This document shows positions 24,810-35,919 of a DNA stretch of 64,000 nucleotides, in pieces. The position numbers and the translations under genes are program-made. Source of the stretch: Marchantia polymorpha subsp. ruderalis (lineage: Eukaryota; Streptophyta; Marchantiopsida; Marchantiales; Marchantiaceae); contig AP031355.1 in assembly GCA_037833965.1 (NCBI GenBank), forward strand, positions 17,633,501 to 17,697,500, given 5' to 3'. Numbering within the stretch: the stretch's first letter is position 1; each line of letters opens with the position of its first letter. Under the pieces are notes generated by a model. That model saw only the letters and a list, made by a program, of their open reading frames with translations. It made no database searches and had not been told where the DNA came from.

Positions 24810-26446
24810 TTAGATGGGCTTAATTTTAAAGTGGAGCCCGATAAGAGAAAACACGAAGCACTTCAAGTCCTGCGCACAGATACAGCAATTAGAGGGCATG
24901 CCAGAGCGGAAAAAAGGGCCTCTTACGTTTGAACGACTCCGATATGACAACCGAGTCTAAAACCTAAAGAACTCCAATAAAAATCTGACGGGCAGCGAAA
25001 GTTCTACCATTCCCATATACTGAACGCAAAAGTCATACATAAGCACGTACCTGTACAAGATAGTAGAAAATTCTCAGGCCCTCCGGATCTTTGCTACTCT
25101 GTACATCGAGAAGTGAGCCGATCTTCGAAGTAGTGAAGGAGATGTGCTCGTTGCCCATAACGATTTCCAGCTCCTGACGCCCTACTCTGTCGGGCTCTGG
25201 CCAGTTGTTGTCGTCCTCCTTCATGATCTACATAATGTTCCGGAAAGGTGATAAGTCATTAAATTTTCTTCTCGCCGCCCGATTACATCAATGTTCGGGG
25301 AAGACAGATCCGCAAAATGTACTTCATTGCATCTAAAGTGTCGACTCTAAACAGCCTAGTTGATAATTCAACTCACCGCGCGTACACATGTCATTGACAG
25401 GCGTGCACCAGTTTCAGACTTAAGCCCGGAAATTGCTAACTTGATTTACTGTTGCGGTTGCCTAAGGCATAATGGTTTTGTAGCGCCGTAGTTTCGCACA
25501 ATCAATGCATATGAGGCAGAGCTGGCTGATTGCGACGCGTCACTTGTCGAACTAAGTCACAAACCATCTCATTGAAACGAGAAAGCTAATGATGACATGT
25601 TCGATTGATGCTCGAGCTCTGGGTATAGCTAGGATGAACGCTTCAACAAGGGACAGAGAGAAGGACAGTTAGGTAGATGTCCGGCAATACGAACTAGGTT
25701 TTCCGACTGTTTAGGAGTGACCTGTCGGCCAATCCACACATAATGCCATGCTTGGGAGAATGTTGAATGCTAATCGCCACCTGGATCTTGGTATGGATGC
25801 ATTGCAGGAAGTTTTCTAGCCGTTGAAAGTTGCTGGAGATAGGCTGCCTTTTCAGGCACATTTCACAGTATAGGTCAGGAAGCAGTTCTACAGAAGTTGT
25901 GGAAATTAATAATCGGTTTGAATCAAGAGGATCTTTTCCCCTGGATTTCTTTTCGATTGTCCCACATACAGACGGGGATTTCCAGGTCTGAATCTGCAGC
26001 TTGACTGGCAAGTGAGTCACCAACGATATACGCATGTACATCGTTTTCGACAGTGCCCAAGGCTGGGATGCAATCAGTGCCCTAATAGACTCAGACTAAC
26101 CCTAGTACCCAGAACCAGATTTAGATTCGGGCCACGGCATAAGCTATTCCCTTCATGAAATCTTCGAAACAGGGTCAAATAATTCCGCATTAGTCGTTGA
26201 ATGCAATGAAGTTGGTCGCCAGTGGACACTAACCTCACTATCGGCTATGATCCGCCGGCACTCTCGAAGGGCAGCGTGCGAGAGAAAGAGCTCCTTCCGG
26301 ATGATCGTATCGTTCTTGTAGTTAGAATTGTTGGCGTACCGGAGCTTGCCATCGGGTCTAAATTCGAACTCCAAGAACTCGTGACCGAACTTGCCCTTGT
26401 GTCCGACATAGTATCGGACATAGAACTCTCCCACTTCCTCCGCCAT
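24810..26446 (-). CDS. MAGO: MAGO (mago nashi), exon junction complex core protein
   Basis: MAGO pairs with Y14/RBM8A and locks eIF4A-III onto spliced mRNA in the nucleus, marking exon junctions for export, localisation and decay. Exons: 26446-26234, 25227-25051 and 24869-24810, GT-AG introns, all phase 0. The product is 149 residues, the standard plant length. It begins [20 protein letters not shown] and contains [40 protein letters not shown] and [15 protein letters not shown]; it ends [19 protein letters not shown]. These are the highly conserved sheet and helices of the Mago fold. The frame stays open upstream of 26446 for 53 codons, but the conserved N-terminus sets the start. Intron 1 is about 1.0 kb. 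Confidence 0.97.
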
Positions 26447-29400
26447 CGATCCACTCCTGTGCTTTGCACCACAATTTCTTAACTCTTCGGGACCTCTCAC
26501 ACACTTAAGTGTTTCCCGCTTCCGATGTGCCGTCTTCACCTTCTTCCTATTGCTTCCAGGAGCAATCTCAACTGTCGTTACGCAACGAGAGAGCCCCGCG
26601 AACAAACCCTAATGACTCTTGACAAGATTCACTGCGTACGCCATGGTGATAGCCTGAACCACGTAACCAGTCTACAGGGCGGACGTCAGTACTGCACAGT
26701 CCATATTCTGTTTCGCGCCCCATATTGAACCGAAACAGCGTCAAGAGAAATGTTCAATCATCCTTTTATATTGCTCCACAAAACCATAGAATTAGTGATT
26801 TTAGTGATAGGCCATAAATGTGTACTAGATGAACATAGCCAATTACTCTCTTCAGATGCATTTTCATATATCAGGGTTTGCCGTAGAATCATTTCAAAGT
26901 AATACATTTGCACAAATGACATAACTTCAATTAATTTGCACATGCTAATGGTTTGTGTGCGCATTTGATATATTGCATTTGCAATAAATCCACGGAAAAT
27001 TCTATATCACTTCAAATGTAACGGATAATAAGTCATGATGTTGTTTTGGATTACGGTGTTTAAAATTTCGATTGAGAATCTATTATTTCAATTATACAAT
27101 GGATAACTCATTTGGACTAAAAGTTGGTTGATGGTTTAGTGCATTCTGACTTTTCGTTCATTTTTTTAGTCTTAACTAGACCAATCTACGATTGCAGACT
27201 TGGTGATTATCAATCTTTATAGTGCCAGAATTTTAGAGACTATATATATGGCCGATGAGAGTGTGGTGTCAATGTATGTAAGTATATGAATTTACCAATA
27301 GTTCAACCTTTTTTTACTCTAGTATAAAGATTATATGAAACTACGTATGAAATTTTAAACCTTAGTGAAAAAGTGTTGAGGGTGTGACAACCTAAGAGGA
27401 AAGCTCACTTTCTATATTCTATAGTGATGTCAAAGTTAAGCAACTTGTTCAAACGTTCAGAATTAACGTTTGATGTTGATGGTTTGTATATTGTGAGTGA
27501 TGTAGTATAAATTAATCAATTTGATTTACAAGAGTAGTATATTTTAGTTTCTTGATTCAGGTTATTTTTGGGTAATATAATAGATAATTGAAATACAAAT
27601 TATCCACTTGGACTCTCTTTGAGAAAGTTACATTGAAAGTTTGTAGTCGTTGAATATTAAGGGCTATCATGCATACATCTTTTGAAAATTGGTCATTTGC
27701 GCAATGGTATTTAGACGGTTAGATTATCGTGATACAACAACTGAAATGGAATCTGGATTTGAATAGTAGATGAGAATGATGTTACATGAGTCTCAAAATA
27801 GATCCAAAAATCATACATCAAAATCCATTATGCCATATTGTCCTAATGTTTAGCTCATGTGAGAAAATAATTTTTAAAAATGTAAGTAAAAAATTGCATA
27901 GTATATCATGAATTGTCATATGGATGAAACCAAATTTTAGTTATAATAATGCCTAGATATCATAACATCTAGGCAAAAAATACATATATCAAACGAGACT
28001 CTTAAGTATTACTAGTAACTATGATGAATGAATTCTTTACAAATTACACATGTTTGCAATATTCACATATCAAGGGATGTAATTTAGAAAAGAATTGAAA
28101 ATAATTTAATGCAATAATGTAATATGCTATTATGAGATCTCACAAGCAATTTTGAAAGTTTTTTTTTCACATTTCATTGTAAATCCAAAATCAACAACGA
28201 AGAGATTGCGAGACTTTGACGTTATGTATTCTACCCAACATTGCTTTTCATAAATATTATATGTACCCATGATGATGATATTATTCTTTGCTCATGGCAC
28301 ATGGGCAAAGAATAAACTTAAAATTGATAATAGATGAATCTTTCTTCATCCATTTTCAAATAATTCTTGTGTCTTCACTCTTGGTTTAGTTTGTCTATAG
28401 TGGATATCAAGTCTACTCTTCTTTTGAATACATGTGAATGATTTCATATGAGGTTCTAACTCTTTAGTATTCATTCCTTGCTTTCTCTTGTGTTATTTTG
28501 CTTTTCTTTTATATATAGAGTTTAATCTCGTATGAGTGACATACTCTCATTAATGAGTCCAATTTCAAAATCATTAGATTTTAACCAGTAAATCTGTCTA
28601 ATAATAACAATAGTGACATGATATTAATTAATAATGGCAATTTTGAATATAATGTTGAAATTTAAATTTTTATCAAGATCAAAATACAAAGTCATGAAAA
28701 AAATAATGTAACATACATTTTCTTAAATGTCTATATAATAATATATCTTTTTAGCTTCAATAGTACATCGTTACTAAGTGTTATATTAACTGAATTTTCT
28801 TTAAATGTATCCATATTCAAAAGCGAAAATAACACCCACGTAAATCGCCATGAGCAATATAGAATATTAAATGAATGAGATCGTGATCTACAAACTTTAT
28901 TAATGTTGTAGGTTTACACATCCTTACAAACTTTATGTATGTTCAGTATTTCAACAAATCATAACAAAAACATAATAAAGGAAGTTTAGTACAAAACTCT
29001 CTTGTTTTCTTCAGACATGTTTGAATTTGAGTACAAATTGAAAAAATATGGATGTTTTTTTAATATGTGAAGATACTTTTTTCATTTCAGCATTGAAAAA
29101 TTATGTTAGTGTTTGGAAATGGACTTGCTAATACTCCAAAGAACCCGGGAGTATACCTAATGCTAAAATCATATAAAATTTGTCATAATCAGAAGATTTA
29201 ATGCATGGCGAAGACTATGTTCACGGTACCCAAAGATCAAAAGCTGCTTGTGTTCATCCACTATTTGATCAACATAGTTTTGTTTGCCAAAAAACTTCCA
29301 AACGATCTTGATAATTCAAAACTACATCATGTTCTTTTCAAATTTCCAAACTCATGACGTAAGAAAGTAGTCAAAACTTTCATGATTGATCTCATCAAGT

Positions 29401-29491
29401 CCCTTAGACCTTGCTAAGATTGCTTACATAACATACAGAACTTCAAGTTAATACATCCAATCAATTTTTACAAGTTTTTTGGAGTATTGAG
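26447..29491. other. AT-rich intergenic DNA upstream of MAGO
   Basis: After a short GC-balanced leader region for MAGO (to about 26.7 kb) the sequence is very AT-rich with no recognisable gene. An imperfect hairpin lies at 28283-28313. A segment near 27199, AGACTTGGTGATTATCA, resembles the left end of the hAT element at 19770 and may be a diverged terminus, but I could not find a matching right end. Confidence 0.45.
28283..28313. repeat. Short imperfect hairpin
   Basis: ATTCTTTGCTCATG (28283-28296) pairs with CATGGGCAAAGAAT (28300-28313) at 13 of 14 positions across GCA. Function unknown. Confidence 0.6.
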
Positions 29492-29904
29492 GATCAAGAT
29501 AGGTTTGGCCACGGTCTGATCCGAACTGACAGTTAACCGTCGAGACCGGTTGACCGTCGATTCCAGATTTCTCTAGGACAGGTTAACCGGTGAGAAAAAA
29601 AAGTTCGGACTTGGCTCAAGATATTGGCAACGAGTTTTTCCACGATTGTGGAGTACCGTCCGAGAACTATTAATTAGCGTTCTCCTCGAGCGTAATCGTC
29701 TCATCTACGCTCGACTAATCTCATTTTTGTTCTACTATGCCTTGGGCTTAACGCTTGATCCCCATCCAATTGTGAAAGATGTTCGACAACAACAACACCA
29801 TACAATTTCTGCGACTCGAAGCTCTATCATCATTTTTTTTTTCAGATCCTATTTCATCATATTTCAAAAAAGTTCCAGTTCGAATCTTAAATGTTGAATT
29901 TATT

Positions 29905-30358
29905 CAGATCCATTTGATTTGACCCGTTTAATCCGTTCAATCATTCAGATCTGTTTGATTCGAGGGGTTTAGTTGTTCATATCCTTTTGATTCGACCGTT
30001 CAGTGTTTCGGATCCGTTTGATCTAATCCGTTTGGTCTTTCAGATCCGTTTGATTCTACCCGTTTAGTCGTTCAGATCCGTTTGATTTGACACAATTAGT
30101 ACTTCAGATCCGTTTGATTTGACACAATTAGTCTTTCAAATTTGTTTGATTTAACTTGTTTAATCGTTCGAATCTGTTTGATTTGACTTGTTTAATAGTT
30201 CGAATCCGTTTGATTTGACTTGTTTAGTTTTTCATATTTGTTTGATTCGCTTCGTTTAATCGTTCATATATGTTTGATTCGCTTCGTTTAGTCGTTCATA
30301 TATGTTTGATTTGCTTCGTTTAGTCGTTCAGACTCGTTTGATTCGACCCGTTTAGTCT
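29905..30358 (+). repeat. 32-bp minisatellite, about 14 copies, inside hAT element
   Basis: Units approximate CAGATCCGTTTGATTCGACC followed by CGTTTAGTCGTT. I count about 14 head-to-tail copies with 32-base spacing, the later ones uniform in length and the first few less regular. It starts about 400 bp inside the left end. Arrays of short subterminal repeats can bind transposase in hAT elements, but this role is inferred. Confidence 0.85.
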
Positions 30359-31347
30359 GGATTGATTGACGGTGTGTTATCAAGTCTTCGATAAAGGAGT
30401 AGATATTGCCAATACGCCAACAGTGGTGGTATTCTATATCCATTGAGTGTCATTCATGTAAGTTATCTTAACATCGGTTTGAACTTAGTGAATATAATTC
30501 ATTCAAATGTTCAGAAATTCAAATTTGTTCATCGTTCAGATGCAAAAAATTAACCGATCTAGGCTGCTGGTGTACACTCTTCACTCTATGTCTCGTCCGT
30601 GGCCTTGCGATGCGATACAGAATACTTCCAATAGTCGTCTAGAGAGAATCCTCATTGTAATTGACTTTTTTAGATCATTCCCAGGTCTAGATTGTGACAT
30701 TTCATGAACTATGAACTACTCTGATCATGTCTAGCGGATCCAAATTGAATGACTTTTTCTTCGCACTTTGATACAACGATGCGTTTGATTAATGTGCATT
30801 GCACTTCGAATGTAGCTCAGGATTTCAATGAAATCTTAATCCTCGATGTCATGAGTAATCATCGACGAAGGAAGTCATTTGTTTCACGATCTGTTTGATT
30901 ACATGAGTTGTGAAGTCCCGAGTTTCTGCTACCATCATCCGTGCATTAATTTGCACAAAAGAATCTTTTCAGGTATAGGTGGTATCTCGTCAACGCAAAC
31001 TGTTCAGTTCACATAAGAGTTTCGGATGCTTCTATCGAAATCTCCAACTTCGAAACCTAATCACGAACTCTATGATTGAGCCAACGAATCGAGATTGTGA
31101 AACTCAATGTCAAATGAAAAAGTGCAAAAAAAGACTTGTCGAGAAAAAATTAGATTACTAAAGTCTTTGTTTATGCTTTACTCCATGTATTTTGTCTATT
31201 TTTTGAAGGTTAAATATGTTCTAACATGTATTCTCCTATTCATGCAGATACTTTTAGTTGTAGCATGGTTGACTTTACTCTCATTGCAGATTTAATCCCA
31301 TACTCGTCTCTAGGTACAGATGAAAATCTATCGCTCTCTTTGGTCGG

Positions 31348-33262
31348 ATGATGACGACATCCACTGATTGTAAACGAAAGGCAAAATCCTGTGCAAATTG
31401 GATTTGGAATCATTTTAAATTGGTGAAAGATTTCAATAAATTCCTTATCATGTGTCTTCATCGCATACTTTCTCGGAACAGTCAATGCTCCACATTATTT
31501 TTGGCCAAAACTGAAACAAGTTCGTTGTTTCGTCATTTCCTTCTAAAACACAATATTTCAAAAAGTCAAAAATCAGACGTTTCTCTGCAGACCTTTTTTA
31601 GTGTAAATGATGAACTGCGGGATCCCTATGAATTGAACAACGAGTCAAAGGAAGCCAATTTAAATGCCTTGATTGCATTTGTAATGGATCACCAACAAGC
31701 GATCAACCTGGTCGAGAAAGAGACATTTTGGCGACAATACCATCCCATTGCTCACTAACATCGCGACAAACTCTAACACGTTCATTATTTGATCATTTTG
31801 AACGAGCATTACTACAATTTTGTTCAACTATAGATTTTATCAAGGAAGAAATTACTTTCACTCTGAATTGTTGGTCGTTGCGTGTGATGCGTGACTATAT
31901 GATGATTACAATTCATTGGATTGATGAAGAGTGAAAACTTCAATTAATTGTGCTAGAATTTTGCTATTTTCCACCTACACACAATCAACACACTACGTCA
32001 GACTTGATTCTTTCACTGGTGAAAGATTTCAACATGTGGTCTAAGATCAAGGCCATTACATCTGGCAGCGGCAGAAAAATGCCACTGGCCATGACTATTG
32101 TGAGACAGAATCTGAATGATCAATACTTCGATTGGAGTATAGTTTTTATATCCAAAGCATTTGTCATGTCATCAATCGTGTTGTATGTGATGCTACACAT
32201 TTCATAAAAAAAAAGTACAAATGCTCCGTCAAATACTGAAAGCTGTTTGTGGATCCGTTGCTATCCGCGTCAAGTTTTCAGAATTGACTGTTGTTTTGGG
32301 CTTTTCCAATGACATTGTTGAAGTTCCAGGTTTGGATATAGAGACGCGTTGGAATACCATGTTTACTATGATCTACCAGTCGCTTCAATATCGTGATTAA
32401 TTTTCTCAGCTCTATAATTTCAAAGAATTCTGTGATTGATTGGCCAATATGGTTTTGTCTGACATGGATTGGCGTGTTCTCAAATTGCACTGTCGCCGCT
32501 AGTGAACGTGGTTACGTTTCACTTTCTCTCCAGACTTTGATCTACAAGCATCTACTTACCTTGTGTGAAAAAACCCGTACTGGACAATTAGACACTTGGT
32601 TTACCACTCCGAGAGTCAAACAAGCTACTACTGCTATGGAACTCAAGTTGCTTAAATATAGTGCAAATTTGAATTTTCTAGACTTCAAAATGACTTTGCT
32701 TTTTGATCATAGATCAAGTAATGCTTACTTTGAAACAATGGAACTCAAAGGTTAGATTTGATTTATTTTGATAATGGATTACGGTTTGTGTTTGAAGGAG
32801 CAGACATCTCTAACTTTTGGTGTATTTGATCTATTTGTTGGAGAGAGAGACAGTGCCATTAAATACGTTGCACACATTGACGAGATTGATGACTTTTACA
32901 TGCTCACGACAAAAGCGTATCGTAGCGTGTCCGACATTCTCCTATGGTGGAAACATCACAACAATTGTTTTCCAACGTTATCCAGGATGTTTAGGTACAC
33001 ATTGATGACTCACATGCTCACGACAAAAGCGTATCGTAGCGTGTCCGACATTCTCATATGGTGGAAACATCACAACAATTGTTTTCCAACGTTATCCAGG
33101 ATGTTCAGGGACACATTGATGATTCAAGGTTCTTCTGTGACGTCTAAATCGACAATTTTTGAGAGTGTTGGATTTGATAATCCTGATAGATCTAAACTAT
33201 TCGATGAAAACATTGAGATGATGATGAAATTGAAAAGCTGGAACCGTTTATTTCCAAAGTAA
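31348..33262 (+). pseudogene. hAT transposase (BED finger, catalytic region, C-terminal dimerisation), broken
   Basis: Open segments at 31348-31758, 31728-31934, 31950-32207, 32393-32755 and 32768-33262 follow the usual hAT order. First comes a degenerate BED-type finger (WNHF, then TSSLFRHFLLKH), followed by ALIAFVMDHQQAINLVEKE. The catalytic region has LNCWS and IHWIDEE, followed by FCYFPPTH. A VCHVINRVVCDAT-type block comes next, then ETRWNTMF. The C-terminal hAT domain reads WWKHHNNCFPTLSRMFR. Consecutive parts lie in different frames with stops between, so no full protein can be made unless introns hide some breaks. A 114-bp in-frame tandem duplication is present in the C-terminal domain. 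Confidence 0.82.
32898..33125 (+). repeat. 114-bp in-frame tandem duplication in hAT C-terminal domain
   Basis: 32898-33011 and 33012-33125 are nearly identical. Both encode a 38-residue unit starting around HMLTTKAYRSVSDIL and running through WWKHHNNCFPTLSRMFR. The period is a multiple of three, so the frame is kept. Confidence 0.9.
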
Positions 33263-34179
33263 GTTACTCTTGGAACTTGCGTTCCACTTTTATTCACTTT
33301 GTAACTTACCGAATGAATAAATAAGTAAAAAAATATTTTTGAAAATGGATAACGTGTTCCATCTTATTGCTATAATACTTTGTTCACCACTTCTCTTGTT
33401 CCCATTCGTGTGGAAGTATGCTATTTATACACATGAATTTGCCTTGTGTCAACGGCCAGATCCCAATCTCCATGCTCAACTCTCCCCATGGAAGTATTGA
33501 TTGTTTGTAGAACATATGTATGTGGCAAACGTGTTTCACTATCTAGTGTTATCCCAAGAAAAGTCCTTGGTACGCACTATCTTTGAACTCTCTTATTTGT
33601 ATTTCGTGTGCAGACCCTACAATATTTGTCCATATTACATGCTAAATTAATTATTTTTTTAAAAAGGGGAAGATGTAATCTATCTCGCGGAATTTGCTCA
33701 CACTTGCGCAGTGTTATATCCCAAATTGAGAAGTCAGACCGGTAGTTAACAAGACACAGTACCCTTGCTCATGCTGCGGCTCGTCCTGGTTGTCCTTCGC
33801 CCCTAGGGCGTCGGTTATGGCCGCCCGCTTGTACACTCGAGCTCGCTCTCTCGCTGCTGGGTGTCAACGCCTGCGCACTTTCTTCGAACCGTAACTGACC
33901 TTGTTCAAACTTGGACCGGTTAAACTACCAATTAACGGGTTAATTGGACCGTGGCCAAGCCTAGATCAAGTTACCATATTGTAACAGGTGTTGAAATGGA
34001 GTTTTGCTACTACAACTTTGCATGGTGGCTTCTTAGGGGCTTCGGTGGACTCCATCAACATTGTAGTTAAATTAAATTATGATGCAAGCAAAATAACTAT
34101 ATAAGACCTTTTAACAGCCGGAAGTGGTGTGACGAACTAGAATGTTGAACTTTTATTACTCTCTAGTTACGTCACGTAG

Positions 34180-34216
34180 ATGCACTATTGGGAGGTTAAA
34201 CCTCCCAATAATGCAT
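34180..34216. repeat. Near-perfect 18-bp inverted repeat
   Basis: Arms 34180-34197 and 34199-34216 are complementary at 17 of 18 positions around a single A. The inner core is ATTGGGAGGTT. It lies 210 bp beyond the hAT element and just before the tandem duplication. Confidence 0.8.
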
Positions 34217-34249
34217 TTCGCAACTCCCGGCCTACATCACGTCGGCTCA

Positions 34250-34740
34250 TGAACAAAACGAACAAAAAATTGGCGATGGCGATGTCCGAGGGAATTTGTT
34301 CACTGGCAGTATGGAACAATCGTGACCGCGAGCCAGAGCAGTCAATTCTGAATGATCAATGCGTGGGAACTAGATTCTCGATGTTTGCAACCTATCGTCG
34401 TAGACGTAGACTTAGACGGTGAGGACAGACAGTGACGAACAGAAAGATGCACGGGGTCTCTTCCCATCCTGGATAATTGGCGGAATCCCCGCAAAATTAG
34501 GCAACAAATTGGCGATTTCGATGGTCGAGGAAAGTTGTTCCCCGGCAGGATGGAAGCAATCGTGCCAGCGGATCCACAGCAGTCAATTCCCAACGGTCAA
34601 TGTGTGGGAACAAGATTCTCGATGTTTGCAACCTCCCTTCGTAGACGTAGACGGTGAAAACAGACAGTGACAGACAGAAAAATGCACGAGGTCTTTTCTC
34701 ATCCTGGCGAATTCGCGACACTCCCTCAAAATTCGGCAAG
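34250..34740 (+). repeat. Tandem duplication, two diverged copies of about 240 bp
   Basis: Matching landmarks occur in order in both halves. AAATTGGCGAT is at 34267 and 34506. AGATTCTCGATGTTTGCAAC is at 34372 and 34613. The ACGGTGA...ACAGACAGTGAC block is near 34416 and 34651. Spacing varies between 235 and 241 because of small indels. No coding potential is shared between the copies. Confidence 0.85.
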
Positions 34741-35114
34741 ATATTAGGAGCCATCATCGGATTTCTCCCGCTTCTGACCGAGTCGGACTTCCCGCCAGTT
34801 TCAACTGAACTTGAGGAGAGCTACCACTGAAGTGACGAACGACGGAGAATCACGTCGACTTCACTGAGCTCTAGCGGTGACGTAGAAGTCGAACCCTCGA
34901 TTCTGCCTCGATTCTGCCGACTTCAAGAGCAGGCGAGGGTTTCCGAGCACGTTCTGGCCTTTCTCGAACGGCGGACCCGGTTGTGCGGCACAGTGGTGCC
35001 GAATTGGAGACCAGGACATCGATCTCGTGGCGCGCGCAGTCTGAAAAGTGGTCGAAGTCCGCAAGGATCATTCGAGCTCGAGCAAGTACGAAACGCGCGG
35101 GGTCATCGAGCTTG

Positions 35115-35919
35115 ATGGCAATTCCCGTAAGCGCATCTCCTTGAGACTTTGGAACCTCAAGCTTTGTGTTCCCTCCAATGTTGGTATGTCTTATGTACCT
35201 GCAAGATTCTTCGAATTCCAGATATATAAAATTGGATGAATAGCTCCCACCCTTCGTCCGCACTTTGCGAAACATGGGACAGGGTTTCCTGATGAGGGTT
35301 GTTGTTCCTGCAGTCTGAAGTGGGATACTGGTCCACCTACTACGACACGAACGACGAGCCAGAGGCCACACGGATTCTAAACGCCGCCAGTCGATTGCCG
35401 GCTCTTGTAGTTTTCGATCTAGATTACACTCTGTGGCCGTATTTCTGCGATTGTCGCTCCGAGAATGAAAGCCCTGTGCTGTATTCTCAGGCGAAGGGGG
35501 TAATCCAGGCCCTGAAATCGAAAGGGGTCTTGATGGCCATAGCATCGCGGTCGCCCACCGCAAACAAAGCACGGACGTTTCTCTCGAAATTGGATCTTCT
35601 CTCGAGTTTCTCCGTCATGGAAGTGTACCCGAGCTGGAGCGACAAAACCGATCACTTTCAGAAAATCCATCAAAAAACGGGCATTCCCTATAACTCCATG
35701 CTCTTCTTCGACGACGAGGACCGCAACATTCAGGCTGTCGGCCACATGGGTGTCAAAAGCGTGCAGGTTCACAACGGCGTCAACCTCGCTGCCCTCAAGG
35801 CAGGGCTTCAGAAATTTGCTGGCACGGAGAATATGGAGCCTCAAGGCCGGAGAGTCCGACCGGAGAGCATGGCCGGTTGTTTGGAAATGGCAGAGAAGAC
35901 GAACGTCGACACAGATTAA
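35115..35919 (+). CDS. MDP1: MDP1-like HAD phosphatase (magnesium-dependent phosphatase 1)
   Basis: MDP1 enzymes are soluble HAD-superfamily phosphatases; proposed substrates in this family include protein phosphotyrosine and sugar phosphates on glycated proteins. The main exon is 35314-35919. It has no ATG before the catalytic domain but is preceded by a good acceptor (TTGTTCCTGCAG). I join it to a 12-base first coding exon, 35115-35126 (ATG GCA ATT CCC), followed by donor GTAAGC. The 205-residue product has HAD motif I VVFDLDYTLWP (D39, D41), motif II Ser in IASRS (S82), Lys of WSDKTDHFQKIH (K115) and motif IV FFDDEDRN (D137, D138). All catalytic residues are present. The C-terminus extends about 30 residues beyond the usual plant end. 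The first exon is inferred; the rest is secure. Confidence 0.87.

Larger units (their letters stand above)
29492..33971 (+). mobile_element. hAT-superfamily DNA transposon with TIRs and target-site duplication
   Basis: The element runs from 29500 to 33963 (4,464 bp). The left terminus is TAGGTTTGGCCACGGTC; the right terminus on the opposite strand is TAGGCTTGGCCACGGTC (16 of 17 identical). Flanking octamers are GATCAAGA (29492-29499) and GATCAAGT (33964-33971), a 7-of-8 match to the 8-bp duplication typical of hAT insertions. Subterminal DNA at both ends contains repeated ACCGGTTAA-like motifs. Inside are a 32-bp minisatellite (29905-30358) and a plus-strand transposase region (31.3-33.3 kb) with hAT features but broken frames. 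Structure indicates a relatively recent insertion of a now non-autonomous copy. Confidence 0.88.
33972..35114. other. Upstream region of the MDP1-like gene, with duplications
   Basis: No gene is recognised. It contains the palindrome at 34180-34216 and the ~240-bp tandem duplication at about 34250-34740, both listed separately. GC content rises toward the MDP1 start. Confidence 0.5.

Noticed and set aside
29905..30358. Regular 32-bp repeats considered as a CRISPR array
   Set aside because: Units are head-to-tail without unique spacers, the genome is plant nuclear, and the array lies inside a hAT element.
34871..35572. 233-codon open frame on the minus strand
   Set aside because: It overlaps the MDP1-like catalytic exon in antisense and has no recognisable features.
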